DNA of 64,000 nucleotides from Scenedesmus sp. ARA3 (lineage: Eukaryota; Chlorophyta; Chlorophyceae; Sphaeropleales; Scenedesmaceae). Shown one piece after another: positions 11,424-24,300 of the stretch. The translations under genes and the position numbers were made by a program. The notes under the pieces were generated by a model, which ran no database searches, was not told the DNA's origin, and was given only the letters and a program-made list of their open reading frames with translations. How positions within the stretch are numbered: position 1 is the stretch's first letter; each line of letters begins with the position of its first letter. Where the stretch lies: NCBI GenBank assembly GCA_004335835.1, contig RWJK01001857.1:1-64000 (forward strand), given 5' to 3'.

Positions 11424-14400
11424 TCACATGCAGCTGCGTGCAAACACTGCAGCGCTGCGCACGCTCAGCCCCTGCTGCTTGCCCCATGCCAGCGCTGCCT
11501 CCTTCAGCTCCCCTGACAGCACACCGCTGCTGCTGCTGCTGCCGCCACTGCTGCTGCTGCTGCTGCTGCTGCTTTGCTTAGCCGCCAGCAGCTCCTCTAC
11601 TGCTTGCAGGAAAGCCTCCTCGTCCTGCAAGCCCTGCAGCGGCACCACCAGCGGGCACCTCGCAACCACTGGGTCGGATCTGCTGACCGTACTGCTTGCA
11701 GAAGCTCCAACATACAGCAACGTGTTGCTAGGCCAGCCCGATGCTCCGCTGCTGCCTAAACCCGACATAAGGTCCGCTGCGAGCTGGCCTTTCAAAGGTA
11801 AATCCACGTGGTCAGCGACGAGGATGAAGTGCACGCGAGGGTAGCGCGCGCAGCCGCGGGCGATGTCGAGGATGTTCGGCAGCTCCGAAGGCGGGACTTC
11901 GACGATGCGGAGCCCGGCCTCTTTGCCTGCAGAAAACAAATGACACGCATTTTAGACCCCAAGTGCCCAAGCGCACAGCAGCCCCCACCTGCCAGCAGCA
12001 AGCCCTCCCACAGAAGCACAGCAGCCCCCACCTGCCAGCAGCGTGCCCTCCCACAGAAGCCACGACTTGCCAGCCTGGTGGGCCGCACACCACAGCATGC
12101 TGCCCAACAATCCTGCCATCCTGATAAGCAAAAACATATATCCCTGCTATACAAGTAATTGATGGATGATTGTACAAGTAACTGGTTTGGCAGTCCTTAC
12201 CTGCCAGCAGCGTGCCCTCCCATAGCAGCCAAGACTTGCCAGCACCCGGTGGGCCGCACACCACAGCATGGTGAGCTGGCAGCCCCGCGCAGTGCCTGGC
12301 AGTGTTTTCTGCCAGTGCATCATATGGGCTGCGCAGAGCAGACAGCACTGCGCTGCTCATGGAGCCTGCTGCTGCTGCCATGGGTGGCGCCAGCAGCGCG
12401 GCTGGGTTGGTGGCGCTGAGGAAGGAGGCGCCGCCTTGGGCGTCCGTTACACCTGACGGTGGCGTTTGGAAATAGCGTATAACACAGAACAGTACATGTG
12501 TTAGAGAGTGGGTTTGAATTCCAGAGGCTGCTGGAGCTGCTGTGCGTGGTGTTGGTGGCGCTGAGGAAGGAGGCACCGCCTTGGGCGTGTGTGACAGCTG
12601 ACGCAAGCAGCGGAACAGAACATGGTGCGTACGATGCATCGTAAGCAGTTGGCGCTGAGGAAGGAGGCGCCACCTTGGGCGTCTGTCACACCTGATTATG
12701 AAAGCAGCAGGTTGTAACATAATGCATACGACGCGTTTCAAGCAGTTGGCGCTGAGGAAGGAGGCGCTACCGTGGGCGCCTGTTACACCTGGCGGCGCAT
12801 GTGAAAGGAGCATACTGGAACACGGTGCATGCGTAAGATGCAGCCAGCGATCCTGCTGCTGCTGCGCCAGGTGGTGCAGCCTGTAGCCTCCTCAAAGCCC
12901 CCCTTGCTCCACCACCAACTGAGTCCGGAAACCATGCAGTGCTGAACTCAAAGGATAACAGACAGCTCTGGTTGCAGGCCAAGCGTTTCCCGCGTCAATC
13001 AACGCGCCAGTTGCTGTACAAGGGCAGGACAACATGACCCAGGTGGTCCTTAAGCACGCACAAGTGTGTGCACATGCTCACCCGGCACATAGTTCTGCGC
13101 AAGGCCGCCCTCCGTAGCTTCTTCAAACCCGCCCTTGCTTATCAACCTTTCGAGTCTGGAAACCATGCAGGGCTGCACTCTAAGGATAACAATCAGCTTT
13201 TGATACAGCCCAAATGCCTCAAAGCCAAAGAATGCGCCAGTTGACGTAAAAAAGGCAGAACAACTTGACCCACCGGGTCCTTTAGCACGCACAAGTGTGC
13301 ACACGCTCACCTGGCACGTAGTTTGGCGCCAGGCCACCCTCCGTAGCTTCTTCAAACCCGCCCTTGCTCCACCTCAGCGCGCTGTTGCGGCTAGTAATGC
13401 CAAAGCCATGCCGGCTGTAATATTCCCGCAGCAGCGGCACAGCACTGCTCCAAGCATCGTGTCCTGCAAGCACGCCCCGCCAGCTCGCCAGCTCCTCCTG
13501 GCTTGCAGGACGGCCCACGAAGCTTCCTGCAGGCGTTCCTGCAAGCGGCCCGCCGTCACTTGCAGGAATGACGACGGCGGGCTGCGGCGGCGCGCCGGCG
13601 GTGGGCAGCTGCTTGCCGCTGCTGCGGCGCCGCACGGCGGTTGCAGATGCTGCTGAGACCCAGTAGCTGCCAGCTGTTGGCGCCACCTCTCCTACATAGT
13701 CTGCAAGGGTCTCCAGGCTGATGGCGAGCCCTGCAAGCAGCAAATGCAGCAGCAGCAGCAGCAGCAGCAAAAGGAGGCCAGTGCAGTGTTGGACAGCCGC
13801 CAGACGAGGGAGCAGATAGTGATAGGGGAAAACAGTGTTCTGCACAATCGACTTCATTTGACTGCCAGTTTATTGTGAACAGCAACACACAGCAGCAAGC
13901 AGCTGAGGAACGAGGCAGGCAAGGTTTGACTGCTTCATCACCACTTCACAAACGCACCTTGCAGTGTGTCCAGGTCGTAAGCAACGGCTTGCAGGATAGG
14001 CGCTCCATCCTGCACCTGACCCTGAGCCACTGCCCGCGCAAAGCTGTTGTCCCTGCACAGCAAAAGCAGCACCACGGACAACATAACTTACTTGAGGTTA
14101 ACGACATACTACCAGCTGCTGACGCCTGTTGTCTACCTCCACTCTCGCCTGTCACATATTTTGTCAGCCCTGCACATCTTTTGTGGCTCGTGCCAGAAAG
14201 AACCTAGTCCACAAAGTATCTTTGCTCACCTGCCCAGCAGGATCTGGTCCACCACGTAGTCACTGAAGCACTCATACCCAGACAGCAGCAGCAGCCCGTA
14301 GAACTTGGCATATGCAGCAATGATGTCTTTGTTGCTGGCCTGGTACTTCTGGCTTGATGCAATCAGAGCTAGCAGCGCCTCCCCTACTGCTCCTTTGAAC

Positions 14401-15185
14401 ACATGTGCATACAGCAGCAGGCTGCTGCAGCGCTGCAGCACAGCAGGTGAAAGGCAGCAGACATGAGGCGTTGTGAGGTGCGGTGCAACATTTGAATCTG
14501 TTGAAGAGCGATGCGGCCTCAACCACATGTGCAGACAGCAGCAGGCTGCTGCAGCGCTGCAGCAGGCATGCACAAAAACAGGGCAGCGCATAAAGTGGTA
14601 AAGCAATGTTGACATGTGACATGACACAGAGCCTGGAGCACATGCATGTACAGCATCAGACTGCTGCAGCACTGCAGCAGGCTTGAGTTGCAGTGTTCAA
14701 CATCAGCAGCAGGCAGCATGATCCTATGAATTGCTCAGTGCTGTTGGCATATGACTGTTGGCACATGACTTCATAGGCGCTTGTAAGTTGCACTACAGCT
14801 CTGTGCATGCAGCTGCTTTGCATAGCCAACACCGTAACATCTGCTCCAGCCCCGAAATACTTTTATGTATGAAGCTTAGCACGAGCAGGCGCATGTAGCA
14901 ACTGGACTTGTTTGAACTGGTGTCAAAGCAGCACCACCACCACATACATACCAGGGTGTAAGCTGCAAAGGCTTTGGGGCTGGGCCTCCGGGGCTCAGCA
15001 GCTAGCCTGCTGTCCCGCTCTTCGTCTCCGAAATCGAACCCTAAAGCACGCACTTGAAGCTGTCCTCGGCAAGGCCTGCGGTTGCTGCTTGCAGGCACTA
15101 CTACTGCTCCTGCTGCTGCTCTGTGCCACGACTGCCTGCTGTGTCCGCAGGCCAGACGCGCATTGCTGTGCAGGCAAAGATTCAT
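11424..15185 (-). CDS. Plastid-type DUF815 P-loop ATPase
   Basis: Six exons close in phase into 575 residues: 15185-14952, 14432-14230, 14053-13958, 13740-13311, 12452-12201 and 11936-11424. The N-terminus (MNLCLHSNARLACGHSR, then Arg/Ser/Ala-rich, no acidic residues for about 45 positions) looks like a chloroplast transit peptide. A helical stretch follows (YQASNKDIIAAYAKFYGLLL). The DUF815 ATPase core has LRWSKGGFEEA, a Walker A motif GPPGAGKS at about 388-395, then GLRIVEVPPSELPNILDI and VHFILVADHVDLP (Walker B region). It ends ALAWGKQQGLSVRSAAVFAR, as DUF815 proteins do. The bacterial family is shorter; the extra length is N-terminal. Its biochemical role is unknown to me. A Ser run near the C-terminus is a CTG-repeat product. 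TTACA at 11106-11110 and 11113-11117 (TGTAA on this strand) may mark the 3' end. Confidence 0.85.
11985..12110 (-). repeat. Copies of the Walker-A exon tail in the last intron
   Basis: Two partial copies of the end of the 12452-12201 exon lie in the intron. One reads GKSWLLWEGTLLAG, the other keeps only LLWEGLLLAGG, and both have donors. The exon part upstream (HHAVVCGPP) is also partly copied. Confidence 0.75.
12550..12795 (-). repeat. Three copies of the 12452 exon head
   Basis: The head VTDAQGGASFLSA with its acceptor recurs at about 12557-12602, 12650-12694 and 12746-12792, separated by diverged intron sequence. Confidence 0.85.
12855..13145 (-). repeat. Copies of the 13740-13311 exon tail
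   Basis: The exon end (GGFEEATEGGLAPNYVPG) recurs as GGFEEATEGGLAQNYVPG at about 13082-13140 and, more diverged, at about 12860-12915. The closer copy keeps a GTGAGC donor. Confidence 0.8.
14520..14690 (-). repeat. Copies of the second exon head of the DUF815 gene
   Basis: The exon 2 head CSSLLLYAHVF recurs as CSSLLLSAHVV (about 14526-14560) and CSSLMLYMHVL (about 14645-14680), each after an AG. Confidence 0.75.
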
Positions 15186-16395
15186 GCTTTTGTTGAAGTG
15201 GAATACGTACTTAGGTGCGCTCGCCGGATCAAACGATAGGCATGACCACCCGCCACGGAATAGATCACAGGCGATCAGAAGTTTGCCGTGCCGAGCACCA
15301 CCTTAAAACAGAATACGTGTCGAATGGGTCCTCTGGAAGTTTTTGACGGTAGTTCACCTCCTCCAAGTTGTGACAAGAGCCCTAGTGGTTGGGTGTGTCA
15401 CACCATGTTTCAGAAACATGCTGCTCACCAGCTGCTGCTGTGTCTCCCTGCAGGCTACAACTATGCATGAAATGGTCGATAGTGAAAGGCCCCCTTGCAA
15501 GCACGGCCCGGATAAAGCGCAGATACGCGCCACAGTGGTGCAAGCAATGTTGGACATCTTCAGCTGCACCATGCCAACAAGGCCTGCAAAGTTTCCTGAA
15601 GGCAGTACAAAGATTTGCATGAAGGCAGTCGTCCTTAACGAATGAGTTACAAACCAACAGTTTTGAGGAATAAAACGGAAGAATGAGCCGGACGAATCTT
15701 GACGCACCCATTGCAGCCTGTGCATGCACAGGTTTTGAATCAAAACCTGCAGTTGAAGTGCATGCCAATCAAGGCTGTCACAGCCACAGGCACATCAATA
15801 GCTCCCTGAACGAGCTACATTTCAATATAATACATCGCCCATTGGAAGTACTGAGAAGGGTACCAACAGGATGGCAGATTCATGCCGCATGCAGCGCTGA
15901 GCACACTCATCTGAGATGGCGTCGATGCATGCAGCAGGCCGAACATGCTGATAATAAACATCACCAAACATGCCCTGGCAATCATTGCCATGATGGCACA
16001 GCATGCTGATCATGACGCAGCAGTTGCATGTACCAAAAGACGTCGCTGTATGCAGCCGGCCATGTGAATGATTCACACCTGCTGCCAATCAACACCGTGT
16101 TGATCGGAGACCGATATGACCAGTCAAACCATACTAACATCGCCGCGTGCTAATCATATAACACAGCATGCCGGAACGATTGATCAGCTAAGCCATGATC
16201 TGCAGGTGAAGCCATCGCAGGGTAAATCAACGACCCATTGGATGCACCATGCCGCCCATCAAGCCACAGCAGCTGCTGCTGCCAGAGGCAAGCACGCAGT
16301 GAGCCGCCCAACGACTTTCAGCCGGCACTGCCGCAATGCGCAAGGCAGGGACACAAGCAAAAGGCAGCGCGGCAGGGACACGAACAAAAGGTAGC
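15186..16395. other. Intergenic, upstream of the DUF815 gene
   Basis: Presumed promoter side of the - strand DUF815 gene. No core promoter motif or gene could be identified. Open frames on both strands are short and unlike any family I know. Confidence 0.4.
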
Positions 16396-16399
16396 GCAG

Positions 16400-16720
16400 C
16401 AAAGCATGCTAGTCAGGTTGGCGCTGCGCCTGCGCTGTCACACTGCGCAAGGCAGCACGCCATCAGCCAGGCAGCCACATGCCTGCACTGCCACCATGCA
16501 TATGCAGCAAAAACATAGCAAGGCTGATGCTGGCAGTGTGCACGACCTTCAGCCTGCACTGCTGCAATGCGCAAGGCAGCACAGCATGCCAGTTAGGTTA
16601 GCCCTGGGCCTGCACTGCCACACAGCGCAAGGCAGCACACCATCAGCAAGGCAGCCCTACGCCTGCACTGCCACCACGCATATGCAGCAAAGCAACAGCA
16701 AGGCCAACCCCCCTGGTAGT
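16400..16720. repeat. Two copies of an about 180-bp unit
   Basis: Segments starting near 16421 and 16601 are about 85% alike, sharing gcgcaaggcagcac, catcagc-aggcagcc and gcatatgcagcaaa. The open frames across them are unsupported. Confidence 0.75.
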
Positions 16721-17282
16721 ATGCACATCCAAGCACACCGCATGAATTGACACATACTAACACACACCTACACATACATACAGTACCACACACACACAAC
16801 CTATGAAATCAAGTGCTCCAACTCCATGAAAGCAACCGCTGCGAGCTGGCAAACCAAAGTGTTTGTGTGCTGGCGCAAAACGGCAGCGCCGGCACCTCTG
16901 TGTGATGGTGTGGGGGGTTAAGTGTGCAGCATAACCATCAGCGAAGATAGTGCTGCTGGATATGCCTGCCTGGCTGTTTTAGGCATGCTCTGGCAGGAGC
17001 AAACACAACCGGCCCTGGCGCTACAGACACGTGCAATGTGACGCTGTGCCAGCGCGCATGATGCATGTTCAGCAGCTCCAACAATGACAGCGCCAGTTCA
17101 TAAAGCAGCACTGAGCCTCGCACATCCATTTGCACGTGCACAGCGTAGACGAACGCGCCAAACAACCTCCAGCTGCTGCTGCAGCCTTAAGCATATCCTG
17201 CAGAGCAACACCCGTGTGGCAGAATGCATGCAACCTGCAACACAACAATTCTGCATGAAGTTCACACATGCAGCCGCAGCAG

Positions 17283-17325
17283 CAATCCCAGCACAGCACA
17301 GCACAGCACAGCACAGCACAGCACC
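17283..17325. repeat. (CACAG)n pentanucleotide microsatellite
   Basis: About seven perfect copies of cacag/agcac. Confidence 0.9.
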
Positions 17326-17607
17326 ACAGTTCCCAGTCAACCTCCAGCCAATGCGACACCAGCCCCAGCTCCCCAGCCAACGAAATGCATCAAAGACAAT
17401 GCAGCCATACATATAAAAGCATTAAGCATCGCCGCTATGGTGTCCAGCTGGGCAGTCCTGCTATCATATTACTATTAGGTATCTTTAAACAGTACGTATT
17501 ATATTAAATGCATTATGTACAGCGAATCAACCAGCCAGGAGTGTATCCCTCAGCTGTGCTTCACAGCCAACTGCATCCATGCCGGCATTCAGCTCGCACT
17601 GGCGGCA

Positions 17608-17890
17608 ACAGCAGCAGCAGCAACAGCACACCGGGCACAGCACAGCAGCCGCAGCACAGCAGCCACAGCACACCGGGCACAGCACACCGGGCACAGCACA
17701 GCAGCCACAGCACACCGGGCACAGCACACCGGGCACTGCAGCCGCAGCACACTGCACACAGAGCACAGCAGCCACAGCACACTGCGCACAGCAGCCACTG
17801 CACACTGCGCACAGAGCACAGCAACCACAGCACACTGCGCACAGCAGCCACTGCACACTGCGCACAGAGCACTGCAGACAGAGCACTGGA
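17608..17890. repeat. Minisatellite built on cagcacaccgggcacag / cagcacactgcgcacag
   Basis: Alternating short modules (agcagccacagcac, accgggcac, actgcgcacag, agagcac) make a nested array. Long frames on both strands here reflect its 3n structure, not coding. Confidence 0.85.
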
Positions 17891-18825
17891 CAAAGCATAC
17901 GCTCACAGCCGCCTCATCCTCGGTGTCAGCGCTATTCAGCATGCACGCATGCGGCACCCTGTTGCTGCAGCGCACACACTATATAGTGTGGATACATCCA
18001 GCTGCAATGAGGTACTCACGCAGGATCAATGTGCCAGCAGTGCTGTTGTCACTGTCAGCAAAACCGCTCAAGCCCTAAACCCAAGATCCTGAAGAGCTAA
18101 CGTTGCTCCAGTGGGGTGTTCTGTGGACCAGAAGGGGAGAGGATAGAAAAAGCAGATCAGCAAGATGAGCAGAGCAGATGGTAGTAAACCTTGCAACGCA
18201 TTATGCCGCTAGTCCTCGCAGTGTCAGGCTTGCACAACAGGGTGTGCAAGCTTATGCTAAAGGCAATTGAGCCACAAGCTGCACCACAAGCGCACCACAG
18301 TGTGTATCGAAGCAGTACGCAAGTGCACGCATACTATGTGTGTAGATAGATGCGCGCAAGCAGTGTGCGCATCAAAAATCGGCGCCTCGTTTCCGTGCTG
18401 GTAGTACCCCACATGGCGTGCTGTGTGGGTGACACAAAACATACGGTGCCACCAACCTCAGACATACAAGTGCATAACAAGTTATATCACACGGTAATGT
18501 AGTATTACGACGGCAATCATGCTACACACGCCCAGCGAGCGACACTGCAGCACAAAGCATCACAGCAAATCCTGCTCAAACGTCCGGCACCTGAGAGTGA
18601 TGCTGTGCGGGAACAAGTACGAGCAGAGGATAGAGAAACAAAAACACACACGCACACAGTCAGGGCAGCAACTCCCCTGCTGCCGCACTTCCCGTCCCGG
18701 CAGTACTGTACTCTGGACGTCACTCGTTGTCATCATCATCAGCCTTAGGCAATGCTGGCAGAAGATTATGAGCAGCGGCGGCTGCTCCGGAAGGAGAAGC
18801 AGCAGCTGCTGCACGCAGCCATACC

Positions 18826-19115
18826 CATGATGGTGATGAGAGAAAGATCTGCGTCGGGAGGCTCAGGTCTAGCAACAGTCATCGCTCGGACGGCAACGCA
18901 ACGCAGCAGCAGCTGCACGCATACAACCCCTTGATGGTGATGAGAGAGACATCTGCGCCCGGATCTGCGCCCAAATCAAGTCCCCGCAACAGGCATCGCT
19001 CAAAAGGCAACGCAGCCGCTGCAGGCATACAACCCCTTGATGGTGGTGGGAGAGACATCTGCGCCCGGATCAAGTCCTCGCAACAGTCACCACTCAAAAG
19101 GCAACGCATTGCAAC
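18826..19115. repeat. Three copies of an about 105-bp minisatellite
   Basis: Units start near 18826, 18932 and 19038 and share gatggtgatgagagagacatc, a caag-cctcgcaacag segment and a caaaaggcaacgcag segment. Confidence 0.8.
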
Positions 19116-19564
19116 ACAAGGAAACGCAATATAACGCAAGGAAATCATTGTTGCGGCAAGACGCGCTTCCTCACATCGGAACAGCAGCGGCGCTGCCGTC
19201 GCTCGCACATGTGGCAATTCAACACAATGAAAGCCCCAACGTGTGACCTCCATGTAAACGTATGCCATGAACCATATGTACTAATAACAATAGTAGTAGT
19301 GGTGGTAGCAGGTGCATACATGCAGACGAGGCCTGGCGGGACGTGTCAAATGACAAACAGCATAGCTGTCGCACCAGCAGCAGATGCAGTCATGACAATT
19401 GCAACACACCCACCCATGCTTGCTGGCTTCTGGGGCCAACTGCCGGAGATACACACGGCATCCCGATACAATTGAAACATCTAAACATGCACTTCACTTA
19501 TCTAAAACCTGTGATTAACAAGAAACATCTGCGCCACGCTGCGCGCCGGCCTGATTGTCACCTA

Positions 19565-19905
19565 CAGACGGCCACCACAACAGCACTAGAGGGCCGGCAG
19601 ATGCAGTGCCGCTGGCAATCGCCTACACAGACCCAAAACATCCGGTCTAAAGGTTGCCGGTCGGCATTTGCATGACCGCCACCCTACAGACTGCCACAAC
19701 AGCACTAGAGAGCCGGCAGGTGCGGTGCCGCTGTCAACCCCTCTGAGCCAAGATGTCTGCCAGCTGTGTGTCAGCATGACCGCCACCTACAGACCGCAAC
19801 AGCACTAGACAGCCGGCAGGTGCGCTGCCGCTGACCACCCCTCGGAGCCAAGCTGTCAGCCAGCTGTGTGTCAGCATGACCGCCACCTACAGACAACCAC
19901 GACCG
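19565..19905. repeat. Three copies of an about 105-bp minisatellite
   Basis: Units share acaacagcactaga, agccggcaggtgc and gtgtgtcagcatgaccgcc. It is unrelated in sequence to the array at 18.8 kb despite the similar period. Confidence 0.8.
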
Positions 19906-20174
19906 CACTAGATCGCGTGCCGCACTGCACAGCACATGACCTAACAGCGCAGAACCAACAATGTACTAGGTAGTAAGATGTTGAAATGACTTCAAATGCA
20001 TCACAGCAGGACTGACATCCCCACGCTAACAAACCTCCTTTCCAGCTGCTCTTGCTGCTGCTGCTGCTGAAGGCGCACAGCAACTCTGCTGGTGACAACC
20101 ATCCCAGACAGTGCACGATGGCCTCCACCCACATGCATGCCAGCACCTCCTCAGATGATCGACAATCCCCATCA

Positions 20175-20440
20175 CCCTTGCACCAGGGACTTGCTCAGGG
20201 ACATGAGCAGGTCAGCAGCAGCAGCCGCCGCAGCCCCATCCAGCCCTGCAGTGCGCTGGCTGTGCATCCGCAGCTGCTGCTGCTGCTAAAGGTGCGCAGC
20301 AGCTCCGCTGGTGACACGCGAACACACGGTGAACGATGCCTTCGACTCGCACGCACATGCATATCAGCAACTCCCCATCAGCCCTGCACCAGGGACTTGC
20401 TCAGGGACATGAGCAAGTCAGCAGCAGCACTCGCAGCCAC
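20175..20440 (-). repeat. Duplicated end of the Cys/His-cluster gene, including its stop
   Basis: The last codons of the gene (ADLLMSLSKSLVQG and TGA, 20378-20425) and about 130 bp of following 3' sequence recur about 200 bp downstream. The copied end (AAADLLMSLSKSLVQG and stop) is at about 20180-20230. Confidence 0.8.
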
Positions 20441-20883
20441 ATCCAGACCCACAGTGCCCACACTGCCCGCCACAGCCTCGGCAGCAGCAGCAGCAGCCGC
20501 CGCAATATCATTCTCGGCCTCACGCTCCTGCTGCTGCTGCTCAGGTGGCGGCGTCATACGGGTGGAGTGCCCCTGCTGCTGCTGCTGCGGTGCGCCCGGC
20601 AGCCTGCTGACAGCAGCAGCATTAGCAAGCAGCCTCACGATGCGATCCCTGACATCCTGATCCCCAATCAGCCTGAAGATGCTGCTGCTTGGCCCTGATG
20701 CTGCCGCTGCTGCTCCTGCTGCCTCCCCAGTGCCGGCAGCAGCTTCGTCTGGCGCACCAATAGGAGGAGGTGCAGCAGCAGCAGCAGCAGCACCGCTAGC
20801 AGCAAACGCGCCAGCTGGCGGCGGGGTGCTGATGCTAGCAGCAGGCTGCGCGGCAGCAGCACGCTCGCCGCCATAAGCACGGA

Positions 20884-20920
<37 letters not shown>

Positions 20921-21159
20921 CTGCTGGCTCTGTGTTGCATTGTGAGCAGCAGCATGTGATGCCGACCTAGCCTGCCTCTCCATCTTACTGGCAGCGGTGT
21001 GGAAGCCAGGGCCGCCGGCTGCTGCTGCTGCTGCTGCTGCTGCTGCAGATGCTGCTCTTGGAGGGCCCTGTGGGTACTCAGGCGGGTACTGCTGGTACTG
21101 CTGCGGATACTGCTGCTGCTGCTGCTGGTACTGCTGCTGCTGGTACTGCTGCTGCTGTA

Positions 21160-21199
<40 letters not shown>

Positions 21200-21318
21200 C
21201 CTGTGCCGGCGCGGTGACACGAGTTGCTGCGGCAGTGGGAGGCCGTACGACGCTGCTGTTGCTGGCGGCGGTGGTGGTGGCGGCAGTTGTGGTGGCGGGC
21301 CATAGGGATCTGCAAAGC

Positions 21319-21369
<51 letters not shown>

Positions 21370-24300
21370 TCTCACCCACTGTCAGCATGGCAGTGATGGC
21401 TGGAAGCACACTCTGGCTGAACCGCCGAGCTGTAGCCAGTACCTGCAGCACACAAGCACAGCATGGACAGTCAGCTCACTGCAACAGTGCATACAGTTTT
21501 GGTGCACCCCTTCGTAACCCCTCAAACCTCAACCCAAAAGCCATATTCCAAACCTCACCTGCCACAGATCCTTAGCCTCCCTCTGTGCTTCAGCCAGCTG
21601 CTGCGCCATTGCGCTGCCGTTCCCTGCAACCCCGAAACCCTAGTCCAACTCCAACCCTTAAACCCTTGAACCTCACCTGCCGCAGACCCTCAGCCTCCCT
21701 CTGCGACTCCGCCAGCTGCTGCGCCATGGCCGATCCGTTTCCTGCAATCACTGCCGCCTGCTCCCGCTCCCGCTGCTGCGCGGCACGCATTTCCATCAGC
21801 TGCTGCTGCAGCCCTGCAGCATGTGCCACGCTGTCATGCAGCTGCCGCTCTAGGTGCAGTGCATGCTCTGTTGCTGCCTTGGCTGTGGCATGCAGCGCAG
21901 GCACCTTTGCTGCCTCCCGCTGCGCTGCTGCCAGCTGCTGCTGTAATGCAGCGACTTCCTCGCCTGACAGCTGCTGCTGCTGGTTGCCGTCGCCGCCCCT
22001 GTCTGACTGGCGCTTGTCGAGCAAGGGTGCAGCAGCTTGGCTGTCGGCAGCAGCAGCGGCGGAGGCTGCGGCAACGGCAGCGGCGGCGGCGGCTGTGATT
22101 GCTGACAGCGCACCGCTCCTCTGTAGAATAGAGGGCATCTGCTGCTGCTGCTGTGGTGGTGGTGGTGGAGGTGGGGGTGCGGAGGATGCCTGCTGCTGCT
22201 GCTGCTGCTGTTGGTCACCCTGCTGATGCTGCTGGTGGTGGTGGTGGTGGTGGTGGCGCTCGCCCTGCATTTGCTGCTGCTGATGCTGCTGCTGATGCTC
22301 AAGCTGTGAAGTGTTGCTTGCCTGCAAATAGACAGCAGGGGGGTGGCAACAGGAGGCAAGTCAGTATCTCAAGAGTGGCAGTTGCGTGATGTGGCATGGT
22401 TAGCACAGCCATCCCTTAGCACACTGTCAAGCATTCACTGCAATCCTGCAAGCACACATGATGCCAGCAACACCTGGATAGGCAACCAAGCATACTCAGC
22501 ACCACAACAACACACATGACATGTGTGCCATTTGCCAACAGCAGCAAGACAGCAGCTACCAACCCGGTTGCACGTTGCAGGAAACAACCATGTAACATGT
22601 CGATTCACGGGTTTCAGCCTGGTTTGGGCACTCACGCTTCGCCGCATGCTGGGACGCTGCTGCAGCTGCTGCTCGTAGCCGTTCTGCTGCTGACCCTCCT
22701 GCTGCTGCTGCTGCTGCTCAAAGTCTGGTGGCTCGCGCTGCAGCTGCAGCTGCTGGTGCTCGTGCTGCAGCTGCTGCTGCTCCTGCTGCAGCTGCTGCAG
22801 CTGTGCCAGCTGCGCATTCAGCCAGGCCAGGGGCTGGTTCTGCATCATCTCCTTCTCCGCATCGTCCATCTGCACAAGCAGCATACACAAACACCCACAC
22901 AGCAGCAGCATGAGCAGCAAGAACGAGCTAGAAGAAGCCACACGCTGACACAGCACCCAGCCAGCCATGGTCAGCGCGCGCACCAGCTGGCAACAGCTGC
23001 TGTGGCAGGCAGCGCAGGCAGCGGCCGCCACCGCCCTTGCTACCACTACAGGAGAGGTGGGGTGCTGCAGCAGCTGCAGATGACTTGTGACGTGGAATGC
23101 GGCAAACAAGCATTATGACATTGAATCCGGCCAATAGAAACATTGCAGGTTGTGTTCACCTGGTGGTCCTGCTGCTGATCCGCACCCTGCTCACCCCAGC
23201 CGCCGCCCATATGCATCAAGCTGACACATGAAAAATGCAACCACCAACAACAAAATAAACAACAAAATAACATGTTTTCACCTGGTAGTCCTGCTGCTGA
23301 TCCGCGCCCTGCTCGTCCCATCCACCACCCATCTGCATCAAGCTCGGCATCGCGGCAGCAGCAGCAGCGGCAGCAGCCGCGCACGCCGCATGCTCAAGGT
23401 GCACCTCGTAGCCGGGCTGCTGCTGCAGCTGCTGCAGCTGCTGCTGCAGCCGCCGCTGTGCCTGGTATTGCTGCGACTGGCGGATGAACTGCTCGTGGTC
23501 CTCGAGTGCCCGGGAGCGCTTGTGGCCAGTGATGCCTGACCTGTGCTGGATGGCTGCCTCCCACATGTCATATGGGTACAGCCGGCCCTGCAGGCAGACA
23601 TGGAAATGAGTACAGTAGTGTAGTAATTGTAGTACTTGTGTTGTCCTACATTATGATTATGGGAGTGCAGCTACACCACAACAGAGCAAGACAACATAGC
23701 AGAGAAGAATGCTTGCTGTGCATAGCTGTCGTTTGCTACGCAGCTGCGCCCGGCGGCTGGTCGATCCTGGCGCTGTGACAAGTCAAAACCAAAGTCACAG
23801 CCAGCGACACCTTGCAGGAAAACCTCCCTCTGCTGCTGCAGCGCACCTTGAAGTTTGACACGTTGCACTTGCCGTTTGGGTGGCGGTGCTTTTGCAGGCA
23901 TCCCGCGCAGCAGAAGTGCCCTGAGCACTCCTTGCATACGTTGCCGGCTGCCCAGGTGACGTACGCGCTGATCTTGTGGCCCCTGTTGCCCTGAGGGCTG
24001 GTGCAGGCTGCCCCTAAGATGCAGCGGATGCGGCCTGCAGGACACAGTCAGGGAGGGGGGGGGTGCAGGCAGCAGGCTCAGCATGTGAGGAGCTGTGGTG
24101 GCGATTGCGTAAGCTGTGGACACATTACTTTGGGGGCTGGTGCAGGCAGCTCCTGAACTGTAGTGGATGCGGCCTGCAGGAAACATTTGGGGGAGGGGGG
24201 AGGCGGGGANNNNNNNNNGGGAGGGGGTGGCAGGCAGGAGGCACAGGATGTGAGGAGGTGCGGTGGCGATTGCGTGAGCTGCGGCCCCTGTTGCCCTGAC

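Noticed and set aside
17608..17890. CRISPR-like regular repeats
   Set aside because: Units are nested and variable without unique spacers, in a eukaryotic context.
17508..18092. Open frames of 190 codons on + and 120-135 on -
   Set aside because: They are minisatellite by-products; all frames are similarly open.
21030..21400. Poly-Cys and poly-Ala + strand frames
   Set aside because: They are the complement of poly-Q coding in the - strand gene.
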